DNA from: Yponomeuta sedellus | Taxonomy: Eukaryota > Arthropoda > Insecta > Lepidoptera > Yponomeutidae | Reading direction: 5' to 3' | DNA: 64,000 nt | Assembly: GCA_934045075.1 (NCBI GenBank) | Contig: OW203725.1 | Span: 22,327,714 to 22,391,713 of the forward strand | Shown: piece by piece, positions 44,499 to 54,600 of the stretch | Layout of the letters: each line of letters begins with the position of its first letter | How positions within the stretch are numbered: position 1 is the first letter of the stretch | Translations under genes and position numbers: made by a program | The notes under the pieces: model-generated | What the model saw: the letters and a program-made list of their open reading frames with translations, nothing else | Told to the model about the DNA's origin: nothing | Database searches by the model: none

Positions 44499-44839
44499 AA
44501 TTGAGAATTTCACTAGGTAAATATTTAAGTACACCCTGTTAGCTTTTAGAATATACCTCGGCTCCTATCGGACAGAATCGGATATATTCGTGTAATGGAA
44601 ATATCGGAACTAATATGACACTTAATTTTGAAATCGGAACTAATATGACACATAATTTCGAAATCAGAACTCGATCATCCGTATTACACTCGTGTGCTTT
44701 CGGCGAAGACCGAAGCCTACTCTAGAGCCCGAGGTATATTCTAAAAGCTAACAGACTGTAACATTCTGTCATTTTCTTTTCTGAGAAATTCGAAGGGACA
44801 GCACTACAGTTAAGTATTTACTTAGCGAAATTCTCAATT
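44499..44839. mobile_element. TIR element (MITE)
   Basis: AATTGAGAATTTCACTAGG at the left mirrors CTTAGCGAAATTCTCAATT at the right. A second inverted pair GTTAGCTTTTAGAATATACC / GGTATATTCTAAAAGCTAAC lies inside. Interior: tandem ATCGGAACTAATATGACAC (two copies). No transposase. Confidence 0.65.
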
Positions 44840-45295
44840 TAGAATTGTCTTGTGTATTTGAGTACGCCGCTCTATACAGAGTGTACGAGTATATCCCAGA
44901 TTTGCACAATTTCGCTTCTAAGTCCGTACTGTCCCTAGTCTAGTCTCACGATATATTATTGTACGTGTGTGAATTTCTAAATGGAGGAGACGATACTGAG
45001 AGCGTCTCCGGCTAGTTTTAGATGTCCACTCTTTTATCCTCCGGCGCGAGACGGAAATTACTGTTATTTTCTATTCTCTTCTCGTTCCTTTGTTGGGCTG
45101 GTAATTGACAATTTGCTTTTTATAGACCGAGTTCAGTCTAGACTAGACTGTATCAATGGTGTCCTATACACGCCGAAACTATTCTGGTTTGAAAGCCGCG
45201 GTTATGTATTAAGTAAAAAAAATCGCATCGCTTTAGAATATCATTGTTAATAATAAATTAGTGTTTTAAATATGTTTATGTGATTCTGAGCCGAT
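44840..45295. other. No recognised gene
   Basis: The 89-codon plus frame at 44981-45250 has no motif that I recognise and no supporting splice context. Confidence 0.35.
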
Positions 45296-45307
45296 AATAA
45301 GTGCAAT

Positions 45308-45672
45308 GAAGCGCTCGTGGCCTAGACGAACCGAGTGATTGGAATCAATCACTTGGTTAAGCAACAACAGGCGCGGTCAGGTACGGGATGGGTGAGCGTT
45401 CCGTGACTACCGCTAGTGGCATTTTTCCGAGCGCTTCCGTGCTTCGCAAGGCACGTTAAGCCGTTGGTGCCGGCTGTCATGTAATGGTAGTCGTTAAGCC
45501 ATGTCGGAGGCCTTATGGGCGGCTTGATAACTTCTGACAGTAAGGCCCGCCACTGTCTTACAATCCTCCACCAACCCGGACTTGGCCCCCGTGGTGGAGT
45601 ATGGCCTAACCTTCCTGCGGGGTAGGAAGAGACCCGTGCCCCAGCAGTGGGGACATACAAGGGTTGATAACG
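45308..45672 (+). mobile_element. 5S-derived SINE (family A), full length with target duplication
   Basis: AATAAGTGCAAT at 45296-45307 and 45673-45684. Starts GAAGCGCTCGTGGCCTAGAC and ends GGGTTGATAACG (365 bp). Its minus-strand frame runs 139 codons only because the element is short of stops there. Confidence 0.92.
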
Positions 45673-45693
45673 AATAAGTGCAATAAGTTGAGA

Positions 45694-45935
45694 GGCCTCG
45701 GTGGCGCAGCGGTTTGGCACGCTGACTGTAAAACCAAAGGTCTCGGGTTCGATCCCCGGTCGGGTCAAACTAGGAAACGAATTTTTCTAGTTTGTCTCGG
45801 GTCTTGGATGTTATCTATGTATTTATTGTATTATATTTATCGTCGAGTTAGCACCTATAACACAAGTCATTTAGTTGTACTTAGTATAGGGCTAACGAGA
45901 TCTGTGTAATATGTCCATGAATATTTAATATTTAT
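45694..45935 (+). mobile_element. tRNA-headed SINE (family C), full length
   Basis: GGCCTCGGTGGCGCAGCGG, GGGTTCGATCCCCGG, CTAGTTTGTCTCGGGTCTTG, TCGTCGAGTTAGCACCTATA, GATCTGTGTAATATGTCCAT and an ATATTT tail. Confidence 0.82.
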
Positions 45936-46174
45936 TTAATAAATTTCTTTTCTATTTTCTCACTGAATACGTAACTTGCATCAATTTAAATTATTGTTTG
46001 ATTAGAAACGAGAAAAAAATCAAATCAGTAGCCCTTATTATAATGAACTTATAACTGTATTTACTGTATGAAAACTTCTAAGTAGGGTTCAAAAGTAAAC
46101 GAGTTAGAAAAGGAAAACATTATACAAATAACATTGAAAATTAATTTGATAAAGTTACGGAACTAACTGAAAAA
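45936..46174. other. No recognised feature
   Basis: AT-rich. Confidence 0.3.
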
Positions 46175-46385
46175 GCGCAATAGTTTTGGTAGAGAATGTT
46201 GACGACTGAAAAAATTATATAATGAGGTAGAACTGAGAAAATATTGTTGGGTTGATTTGGGCATATAGAGAGCATTAACAAATAAGGCTTAGAGAAAGAT
46301 ACATATCGAGCCAATATGGATGAAGAAGCCGGTAAGGGACGTCCCAGACATAGACAATAGGCTTGACAACAGTATCAAGTATACA
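46175..46385 (+). pseudogene. Degenerate LINE (SLIRERYGL type)
   Basis: TTTTGGTAGAGAATGTTGACG, GAAAATATTGTTGGGTTGATTTGG and GCCGGTAAGGGACGTCCCAG follow the order of the 8465 and 26008 fragments with many changes. Confidence 0.5.
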
Positions 46386-46439
46386 AATATTTAAAGATAT
46401 TACGGGAATGAACATACTAAAAGGATTAAAATACTAATT

Positions 46440-46735
46440 TAGTTCTATAAAAAAGAGATTACAGGTAAAACGAGACCTAAGGACCAGGGATATGCGTTGA
46501 AGATCGAAGGTAAGTTAGTTAATTCGAAGAAGGACATAGCAGAAATATTTCAAACTTTTTTTAAAAACATGCCACTGCATATAACGGCTAGCTTAAATTC
46601 TTCCTCCCAATTAGCCGAAACCTTACTTTTGGAAAGTATAAATCCATGTAAAGTTGACTGCCAATTCTCCCATATAACTACCTTAATTATTGTCAAAACA
46701 TTTAAAGAGTTAAACTTAAAGAAGACGTTTCCCAT
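46440..46735 (+). pseudogene. LINE ORF2 fragment upstream of the RT domain
   Basis: Reads KIEGKLVNSKKDIAEIF, FKNMPLHITASL and LLLESINPCKVD, FSHITTLIIVKTFKELN. This is the linker before the RT core of Jockey/CR1-type LINEs (a D/EGxLV...AExFxxFF block). RT motifs are missing. Confidence 0.55.
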
Positions 46736-47024
46736 CATACCGCGTGACGTGACGCTTAGGTTAACATTAGTAACTTCACCCGTGCTCTGTTGTGACTACT
46801 TGTGATTACGATGTTTGTTTACCTGGACATGACGTCAGATTCGACGCCATGACACTGCAAGCTGTTTTCCCAAAGTTTTAAAATCACTTTAGAAAAATGT
46901 CTTTAACCTTCGTTAAACATTAGTTTATTACTGAAATATAGGTTATTTTGTAAATAATAAATGCGTGAAGAATTTAAGGAAGAGGATTTGAAGATCTTTC
47001 TTTATGCCTATTCGATGAAATAGG
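46736..47024. other. No recognised feature
   Basis: Non-coding. Confidence 0.3.
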
Positions 47025-47165
47025 GATGTTTTAGCAAAGGGCAAGACAAAGGTACCCTAAACATGCGTGCGTCCATCCAACGACTAATGAATGCTGGTGC
47101 TAAAGGGATCTGTCAGAATCGTGGCAAGTGGCAGATCTGAGCCTCGATTCTGTTAGTGCATTAAA
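47025..47165 (+). pseudogene. LINE 3' end (SLIRERYGL type)
   Basis: TTAGCAAAGGGCAAGACAAAGG, CAACGACTAATGAATGCTGG and AGAATCGTGGCAAGTGGCAG. Confidence 0.7.
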
Positions 47166-47223
47166 GTACTTTGACAGATACGCGGTCTGGTCACGAGGAA
47201 TATTTTTCATACCATTGACGCGT

Positions 47224-47934
47224 CGTCGTCGTCGTCAGGCTGTACTAGTCCTCTGCTAGACATCGTCGCTATCAACCCTTGTATGTCCCCACTGCTGGGG
47301 CACGGGTCTCTTCCTGCATCGCAGGAAGGTTAGACCATACTCCACCACAGGGGCCAAGTCCGGGTTGGTGGAGGATTGTAAGACAGTGGGGTGGGCCTTA
47401 CTGTCAGAAGTTATCAAGCCGCCCATAGGGCCTCTGACATGGCTTAACGACTGTCATTATATGACAGCCGGCACCATCGGCTTGACGTGCCTTGCGAAGC
47501 ACGGAAGTGCTCGGAAAAATGCCACTAGCGGTAGTCACGGGACGCTCACCCATCCCGTACCTGACCGCGCCTGTTGTTGCTTAACCAATTGATTGATTCC
47601 AATCAATAGGTTCGCCTAGGCCACGAGCAGTTCGTAGTTATACCAAAACAGCTATGAACAAAATACATTGCAATTGAAATAAAGACTTCTTCTTTTTCTT
47701 TTACTTCAGGCTATATTCGTCCACTGCTGGACATAGTCTTCCACGTTGTGCTATCATAGGGGGTAATGCCCATAATCCCCACGCTGGGCATGCGGGTTGG
47801 GGATCGCAGTTCGGTGGAATTGTACTGCACGGGGCGCTGCTGCCCACCCCCCGGTTTGTGTCCCTTAGTCGGCTTTTACGACACCCGCGGGAAGAATTGG
47901 GTTGGTGCTATTTTCTAGGCCGACACCACACAGC
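47224..47934 (-). mobile_element. RTE-tailed short element (family R) interrupted by family A
   Basis: ACCATTGACGCGT at 47211-47223 and 47935-47947 (13 bp) brackets the whole. It starts CGTCGTCGTCAGGCTGTACT, is interrupted at about 47265 by a family A SINE, and then shows a second RTE tail (about 47690, CAGGCTATATTCGTCCACTG) leading into the family R body ending GGCCGACACCACACAGC. Confidence 0.75.
47266..47632 (-). mobile_element. 5S-derived SINE (family A) nested in family R
   Basis: Tail CGCTATCAACCCTTGTATG to head CGAACTGCTCGTGGCCTAGG on the minus strand. The shadow plus frame of 75 codons is not a gene. Confidence 0.85.
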
Positions 47935-47947
47935 ACCATTGACGCGT

Positions 47948-48109
47948 AGAAGGTTCCATGTATGTGCGCGTGTAGACTTAAAGCGGCAACGAAATTAATC
48001 GCCATGTTCATGCAATTGTCATTGTAATGAAACGGCAGAATATAGGCTCTGGTCTTTGCCTAACACTCCGAGATACTAGGTTTTTGTTTTAAATTACCGC
48101 ATGGGGCTT
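47948..48109. other. No recognised feature
   Basis: Short unassigned gap. Confidence 0.3.
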
Positions 48110-48215
48110 GTGGAATTTAGAATTTAGCAAAGTAATTTTCACATTTAATGCTATTATGGATTTACGCAAAGTAATGCCTTATTCCATACAATATGTTTTC
48201 TTTTCAAAATCCTTT
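48110..48215 (-). mobile_element. Arm fragment of the 31137-31461 family
   Basis: GAATTTAGCAAAGTAATTTTC, ACATTTAATGCTATTATGG and GCAAAGTAATGCCTTATTCC. It extends the arm beyond the truncated copy at 31437. Confidence 0.55.
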
Positions 48216-49185
48216 AAAAAAAACAGAAATCGTCTAATTTAAATGTATAAAGTACCTACAAAATAAAGGAATTCCCGAAACCAACATTTCAAAAGCTCAA
48301 CTCCAAAGTTCCAGGAAAACTATTTCCACTCACGAGCGAAATATGACGTCACACGTTACCTGCTTTTCAGTTTGTTAGCGACCATTACTCCATTAGTCGG
48401 AAATTAACACAGACTGGCTGTCGACATCGACTTGGCGAAGTAATCCCTAACGCGATGTAGCAGGGCCCGAAATAGCGTGCGCGGATTGTCGACGTTGTCA
48501 AATGTGTCGCTCTAACCGACTTCCTACGTCCGCGTCAATGGAAATTAAACATTACAACACGTGTTCAAGGGATAGTTTACTGAATTCTAGTGTGTCTCTC
48601 AGTGGCAGGCGCCTGATTCTGTAATGAAATTAACGGTACCTGCACGATTAAGCTTTGCTCGTTATTTTTTTTTTGTGTGACACATACTTCTTTTTTTCAT
48701 GTAGCCTATAAATGACCCACTGTAGGGCACAGAAGTTCTCTTAAAGAAAAAGTATCGGCTTAATTACCACGTGAACCCACCGCGATATTTGTATACCTCA
48801 GAGACTTAAGTTTCCTCGCTATGTTTTAAAAAAGTCAATTTGTATATTTTTTGCATATGCCAATATCAAAAATGTTGCGATAAGTCGAATAATCGCTGGT
48901 GACCGATAAAACTTAGTAGAGTTCACCTTATTTTTTAGGCATTGCGTCCAAATCTACAACGGAGTTGAAACATGGAGAACCTCGCGGATAGGTTAAATTT
49001 GCAGCTAAAATAATTAGTCACAGTCAAGATTTAATTGATCCCTCTTGATTTTGAAAATTCAAGAAGTTTGTTATACTATATCAACCAGATAGGGCCGATC
49101 ACTTATATATATATTAGGAACTATAACGGCCCCAATATTGAACCTGAGGGACACCTAGTTTAATATAAGACCCAATGAGTTAATT
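48216..49185. other. No gene; family T/D scrap at 48695-48840
   Basis: CACTGTAGGGCACAGAAGTTC and CCTCGCTATGTTTTAAAAA are diverged T/D repeat pieces (minus). 48420-48560 is GC-richer but has no motif. Confidence 0.35.
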
Positions 49186-49189
49186 TAAT

Positions 49190-49450
49190 TCATCAATTCT
49201 CAAGAATTTTTTGCATCCCACAAGTAAGTGCACTAGTTTTAACTTTCTGAAATCTTTTTGCTGCATACAATGGAATACCTAAAAAAATGTTACTGAGATC
49301 GTGCGTGATCAATTTACAAAGCGTTTCATGGTATACACAATCGATAGATTTGGATAGGTCGCAGAAAACCCCACGGCACATTGCGCCTTCTCCAACGCAC
49401 GATGTGATTCATTAATGCCACACCTGCGTCTGTCGTTGAACGATCCTCAG
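49190..49450 (-). pseudogene. LINE reverse transcriptase fragment (Jockey-like)
   Basis: The minus strand reads RSTTDAGVALMNHIV, then after a frame change GVFCDLSKSIDCVYHETLC and KLITHDL. The FCDLSKAFDCVxH block is the catalytic-Asp motif A of LINE RT; here the usual A/F is S/I, and the frame is shifted before it. Dead fragment. Confidence 0.75.
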
Positions 49451-49558
49451 TCCGAAATAGTAATAGTTCTTTTTATGAATGAGTTTGTTTCAACTCTTGA
49501 TATTGTGGCAAATAATTGGTGTAGAATTAGATTTTGAAACGCTGTTCTTAAACTTTTA

Positions 49559-49744
49559 GGATCTACTTACGGTTGTTGTTATATCGGAAGAGTCCGACCA
49601 GGTTTCCCGCCCGTTTCTTGCCCGCAGTATGAGACGAGCAACCGACGACACGAGCTCCGTCTCTGCTCACCATGATTAAGCTCTGCGAATCGGAGCGAAA
49701 CCTGGTAGGACTCTTCCGATATAACAACACCCGTAAGTAGATCC
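49559..49744. mobile_element. TIR element with 48-bp inverted ends (MITE)
   Basis: GGATCTACTTACGG, TGTTGTTATATCGGAAGAG and CCAGGTTTC at 49559-49606 recur inverted at 49697-49744 with two mismatches. The 90-bp centre is GC-rich. No target duplication could be fixed. Confidence 0.75.
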
Positions 49745-50034
49745 GGACAAAAAGTCTACAATGTGTTGTGCTTACGAAAGTTTTAGTTCAAAAACTGTTC
49801 TTAAAGCCTACCGACTATTGATACAACCTTTGCGTGCTCCCTGCACAGTGACGTGACTGGTGACTTTCATCGCTTAGCAAAATCTTAGTCAAAATTTTAC
49901 ATTTTTGACATTTGAATGACATTGTTGGAAAATTTAAGTACGAATCGATCGAACTCTAACTTCCAAGCATTCTGACTAATCAATCCGATATTTAGAGAAA
50001 TCGTAGCAGAAACTGTTAAATTTAGTGTAGCCTA
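49745..50034. other. No recognised feature
   Basis: Non-coding. Confidence 0.3.
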
Positions 50035-50170
50035 TAAGCGCCCCACTGCAAGCCACAGTCCTTCTCAGAGAAAAGAAAGAATGGGTTTAATTAGCCGCGT
50101 GACTGCCACAGATTGGCTATTTCAAACGCTGAGATATGTGAACATCAGACATTCAGGTTTACTTATGTGG
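50035..50170 (+). repeat. Family T/D-like scrap
   Basis: AGCCTATAAGCGCCCCACTGC and GTCCTTCTCAGAGAAAAG. Diverged. Confidence 0.35.
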
Positions 50171-50285
50171 TTAATATAATTGACAACGAGCTGATTAGTT
50201 CATTATTGCTCATTTGTTGTTATACGAGTACTTGTTGATTGCCCTTAGAGAAGTCAAAAAAAATAACAATTAGATAGAACCAATC

Positions 50286-50334
50286 TGACTACACTATTTT
50301 TATTTTTAATGCACTAACCCGTGCTAATGACTAC
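50286..50334 (-). mobile_element. Family P tail fragment with short duplication
   Basis: ACTATTTTTATTTTTAATGC then ACTAACCCGTGCTAA between TGACTAC at 50286-50292 and 50328-50334 (7 bp). Confidence 0.55.
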
Positions 50335-50335
50335 C

Positions 50336-50510
50336 TCAGAAACTCAAAGCACTCAGGTTTCCTCACGATGTTTTTCTCCGCAGTTAGCGAGTGGTGTTGT
50401 TACTATAACTTCATAAACAAATGAACATAGCTTAGAAAACCAAGTCTAATGCATGCCAGAATTCGATACCACGACTTCTTGATTAACTAGCCGGTAGAAG
50501 CTCGAATTTA
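50336..50510 (-). mobile_element. tRNA-headed SINE (family D)
   Basis: GGTTTCCTCACGATGTTTTTC, AGCGAGTGGTGTTGTTACTA, AACATAGCTTAGAAAACCAAG and ACGACTTCTTGATTAACTAGC. The head is diverged. Confidence 0.6.
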
Positions 50511-50984
50511 AAAACTTGTTTGTGTCTCCTCTAAAATGAAGCCTAACTACGTCTTTTGTGATATTTGCTAAGCTATACTTTGCAACTGATACGTAGAGGT
50601 GGATGTACTGTCGACAGTGCCTAATATCGTGACAAAAGCCCGCCGGATCGTCAGGTCCAGGGCTGGCGAGCCGCCAGCGTCTCACCTGTTGCTGTGCGCG
50701 TTGCGTGCCACGCTTGTACAGTCATCTGCGGGGGGGGGGGCGAGGCTTCAAAATGCGTAGTTGTTCAATAATAAATAATAATAATATTGGCCTTTTGCAT
50801 CTACTTAATGAGATGATTTATACTGCGTCCAGTGGTATCTTCACTCAGACTAGATGGGTGAAGGGACCACTCCGACGCTGTAGTGCCTGGGATATGGTTT
50901 TATACCTATACCATTCAGACAGCTTAGTCGGCCTAGCCCACAGGAAAGACTAGCCAATACGTGCGGAGCCAACCAAGCCGCGGG
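50511..50984. other. No gene; 12-bp G run near 50730
   Basis: GGGGGGGGGG tract at about 50731-50740. The frames at 50446-50953 have no motif. Confidence 0.35.
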
Positions 50985-51157
50985 TTTCCTCCCGATGTTT
51001 TCCTTCGCAGTTAGCGTGTGGTATTGCGACTACAAATTTGCAAATGTACGTAACTTTGAAATTAAACAAAGTCATTGGTACATGCCCGCACTCGGGGTCG
51101 AACCTGGGGCTCTCGCTTGCCAGTCCATGGTCCTACCCACTGAGCTACCACCGCTTG
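50985..51157 (-). mobile_element. tRNA-headed SINE (family D)
   Basis: The minus strand gives GCGGTGGTAGCTCAGTGGG (A box) with GGTTCGACCCC (B box), then ATGTACCAATGACTTTG and GGAAAACATCGGGAGGAAA. Best family D copy. Confidence 0.75.
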
Positions 51158-51169
51158 TTGTTCAATAGG

Positions 51170-51310
51170 TGTGGTACTTGAGCCCACACTCTCTCTTTCT
51201 GAGAGAAGGCCTGGGCCCTGCAGTGGGACATATATAGGCTGGTTGGTGGAAAAGCATGGAAAAGGCTGGTTGTATTTCCGTCATTGGAAATTAGTCTCAA
51301 AACAAAACAG
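51170..51310 (+). repeat. Family T tail repeat, good copy
   Basis: TTGAGCCCACACTCTCTC, GAGAGAAGGCCTGGGCCC, GTGGGACATATATAGG and ATTTCCGTCATTGGAAATTAG. Confidence 0.6.
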
Positions 51311-51379
51311 TAAGTACAGTGCTACACAAGAAATAAGTCTCGCGGATGTACCTGCGCAGATGACCAAATTTTGGATGTG

Positions 51380-51384
51380 CGGGA
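51380..51384. repeat. Target duplication CGGGA, left
   Basis: CGGGA directly outside the left LTR; repeated at 58060-58064. Confidence 0.9.
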
Positions 51385-51639
51385 TGGCTAATCAGGATAC
51401 TATTGCCCAGCTGGAGTGGAATGATGAAGGCGAAACTTCTTAAATATCAGTTTATTATTCCGAAAACAGAGTTTAAATAAATAAAAAAGATGGATCGATG
51501 CACACTCAATAGCGGTCAAAATATGAATACAAAAAAAGGTATATTGCGAAAAGTTGCGGCGACCGCCAATACGTCACACGCTGGAAGGCGTATGTGTGGG
51601 TGAGTCTTTACGAACGCACACAGATGCTAGGCGTTAACA
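51385..51639 (-). repeat. BEL/Pao 3' LTR
   Basis: In element orientation TGTTAACGCCTAGC to GATTAGCCA, 255 bp with TG/CA ends. AATAAA (minus strand 51451-51456) may serve polyadenylation. Its first six bases complete the gag-pol frame: TGT codes Cys and TAA stops. Confidence 0.95.
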
Positions 51640-54600
51640 TGTTCCCGGGCCAGAAGAGGTGTCCTGCTGGTAAAGTACCGGGAGTGGACAGAGTCGGTTG
51701 TAGGCGCGGCGCACCGTTCCCGAAGTCGTCGTGACGTCGGCCACACGTGAGATGCCGTCGGTGCCTGGGTAAAGGCGGCTTACACGCCCAAGCAGCCAGC
51801 GATTGGGGGGAAGGCGCTCGTCCTTGATGAGCACCATGTCGTATAGGTGTAGGTCTTCTCCGTCCTTTCGCCATTTTTGCCTTCTTTGAAGTTCTGAAAT
51901 ATATTCTCTATAGAATCTGCTCCAGAAATGAGCTTTTAGTTGCTGTATTCTTAAGTATCTGGACATAGTTGTCATTCTGACAACATCCTTTACCGGAGGA
52001 GAAGGCAATACTGTTATTGTTCGTCCAATCAGAAAATGCGATGGAGTTAAAGCGGAGAGATCACGTGGATCTGAAGAAATGGGAGTGATAGGGCGAGAGT
52101 TTAGAATTCCTTCTATTTCAATGAGAACTGTGTTCATTTCTTCATAAGTGAGATTCGTCTGCGAAACTACTCTCTTTAAATGGTGCTTTACTGATTTAAC
52201 GGAACTCTCAGCCATTCCATTGAAGTGAGGGCTATAAGCCGGTGAAAATTTGAAATTAATTTGTAATTCTGCAGCGTGGGAACCGATGTAGGATGAATTT
52301 ATTTTTAAAAATCTTTTTAACTCGTTACAAGCTCCTACAAAAGACGTACCATTGTCCGAGAAGATGTTGACAGGCTTACCTCTACGACTAATGAATCTAT
52401 GTAGAGCAGAAAGAAATGTATCCTTGCTCAGATCAGTAACGAGCTCCATGTGGATTGCTCTCACTGTCAGACAAACAAATATACAAAGGTATGCCTTTAT
52501 TAATCTTGAGCCTCTACCCTTTCGGTTCAGTATCATTATGGGGCCGGCGTAGTCAACAGCAGTATTTGAAAATGGATAGTCAGCATGAAGACGCTGCTCT
52601 GGCAGGTTGCCCATAATCGGCTGTAACGTTTTACCTGAAAAGCGACAGCAAGTGACGCAACTGTTAACAGTTTGTCTGGCTAAGTTACGGCCCGCTAGAA
52701 TCCAGTATTTATGTCGAGAAATTGCTAATAATAACTGTGGACCCGGATGTAATAGAATTTTGTGATATTGCCTGAAAATTAGTTTAGAAATGTGATGTTT
52801 TGCATGAAGCATTATAGGGTGTTTTGTATCGTAATCATAATGTGAATTTGATATCCTGCCCCCTACGCGGATTAAACCGTCATTGTGAAGAAATGGATTA
52901 AGACTCAGATGTTTATTTTTAGGCGAGAGGGTTTTTTTGCTTTTCAAAAGTGAACATTCAAGTGGGAATGACTCTTGTTGCGCTAATTTACACAGCACAT
53001 TGTGTGAGGAAATTAATTCGTGAACTTGTAAGTATCCCGTAATTTTGTTATCTTTGTGTTGACAATTATATAAAAACCTAAAAATGTAGGCTGTTATACG
53101 TTGCAGTTTACTGAAATCAGAGAATCGAAGAAGATATTCGTTTGTTTTTAATTCTGCCGATAGATGGCATTGTACCTTAACTTCTGATAAATCCGTAGTT
53201 TTGTAATTAGGCTGTGAGGGCCAGTGGCTGTCTGAATTTAGTAAATAATCGGGCCCAGTCCACCAAAGGGAGGAATTTTTAAGTTTGCTTACCTCCATGC
53301 CTCTCGAACCGATATCAGCGGGGTTAAGGCTAGTAGGTACGTAGCGCCAATGCTCTTTATCTGTGATTTCAGTGATTGAGTTAATTCTGTTTGACACAAA
53401 AGACTTAAGTTTGGTTAATTTTAAAGATTTGATCCATCCCAGCACAATGGTTGAGTCCGACCAGAATGTGGTCTTGTGTATGGTTAATCTTAAGCTGGAT
53501 TTTACCTTATGAGCTAGATTAGCTGCTAATAATGCACCACACAGTTCTAAGCGCGGAATTGTTAAATTCTTAAGTGGCGCGACTCGACATTTTGCTGTAA
53601 TTAAACGAACTGTGACCTGATTACTTTTAGATATAGATTTTATATAAACGCAGGCAGCGTAAGCGTGTGCGGATGCATCACTAAAAGCATGCATTTCTAT
53701 GGTGACGTAAGCATCGATAATGACGTGTCGTGGAATTTTAATATTGTTGATGTCTGTTAATGTGTTTAGAAAATTGTCCCAAATTATTTGGAGCTCATTA
53801 GGTATTATTTCATCCCATGATAATTTTAATGACCACAATTTTTGAATCAGCAATTTTGCTGGCAATGTACAGGGACCAATAAGGCCAAGTGGGTCAAAAA
53901 TCTGTGAAAATATTGATAATACAATTCGCTTGCTTACGTGATCGCTTTGTGTGAGATTTATCGAATAAGTTAAGTAGTCTTCTTTACAGGACCAAAGAAG
54001 ACCTAATGTTTTTGAATATTCGTTTTTACTGAGGTCAAGATAATCCTCAGAGTTATTTTGATCAATTATAGTTTGTACTATGTGTTCATTGTTGGAGTGC
54101 CACTTTCTTAAGTGGAGTTGACCACTCTCTAATTGTGTTTTGACACCCTTACAGATGGCCACAAGTTTTTCTTCAGAGTCATGTCCAGTGATTAGATCGT
54201 CCACATAAAAATCGTGAACTATTACATCAGAGACAGACTTATCAGGACAATCTTTACCAAGTTGCTGAAGACACCTTGTGGCAAGGTAAGGTGCAGATGC
54301 CGTACCATACGTAACGGTGTTAAGATAATATTGTTTCAGTTCTTCCACAGGGCTGAACCGCCACAATATTTGTTGATAGGTGCGTTGTGTTTTGTTTACG
54401 TTTATCATGCGGTACATTTTTTCTACGTCGGCAGTGACCACCAGTTTGTGTTGTCGAAATCGGATTAATATGCTCACTAGGTCATCCTGAACTGTGGGGC
54501 CGACCTTCTGTATGTCATTAAATGACAACCCAGACGTAGTGACTGCCGATGCATCAAAAACAACCCTTAACTTCGTAGTTAAGCTTGTTTCACGCAAAAC

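Noticed and set aside
44981..45250. 89-codon frame as a host gene
   Set aside because: No recognisable domain and surrounded by repeats; cannot be supported from sequence alone.
45349..45768. 139-codon minus frame
   Set aside because: Runs through a 5S-derived SINE and into an adjacent SINE head; similar frames appear in many family A copies.
51608..51874. 88-codon frame overlapping the end of gag-pol
   Set aside because: Alternate-frame shadow of the integrase C-terminal region.
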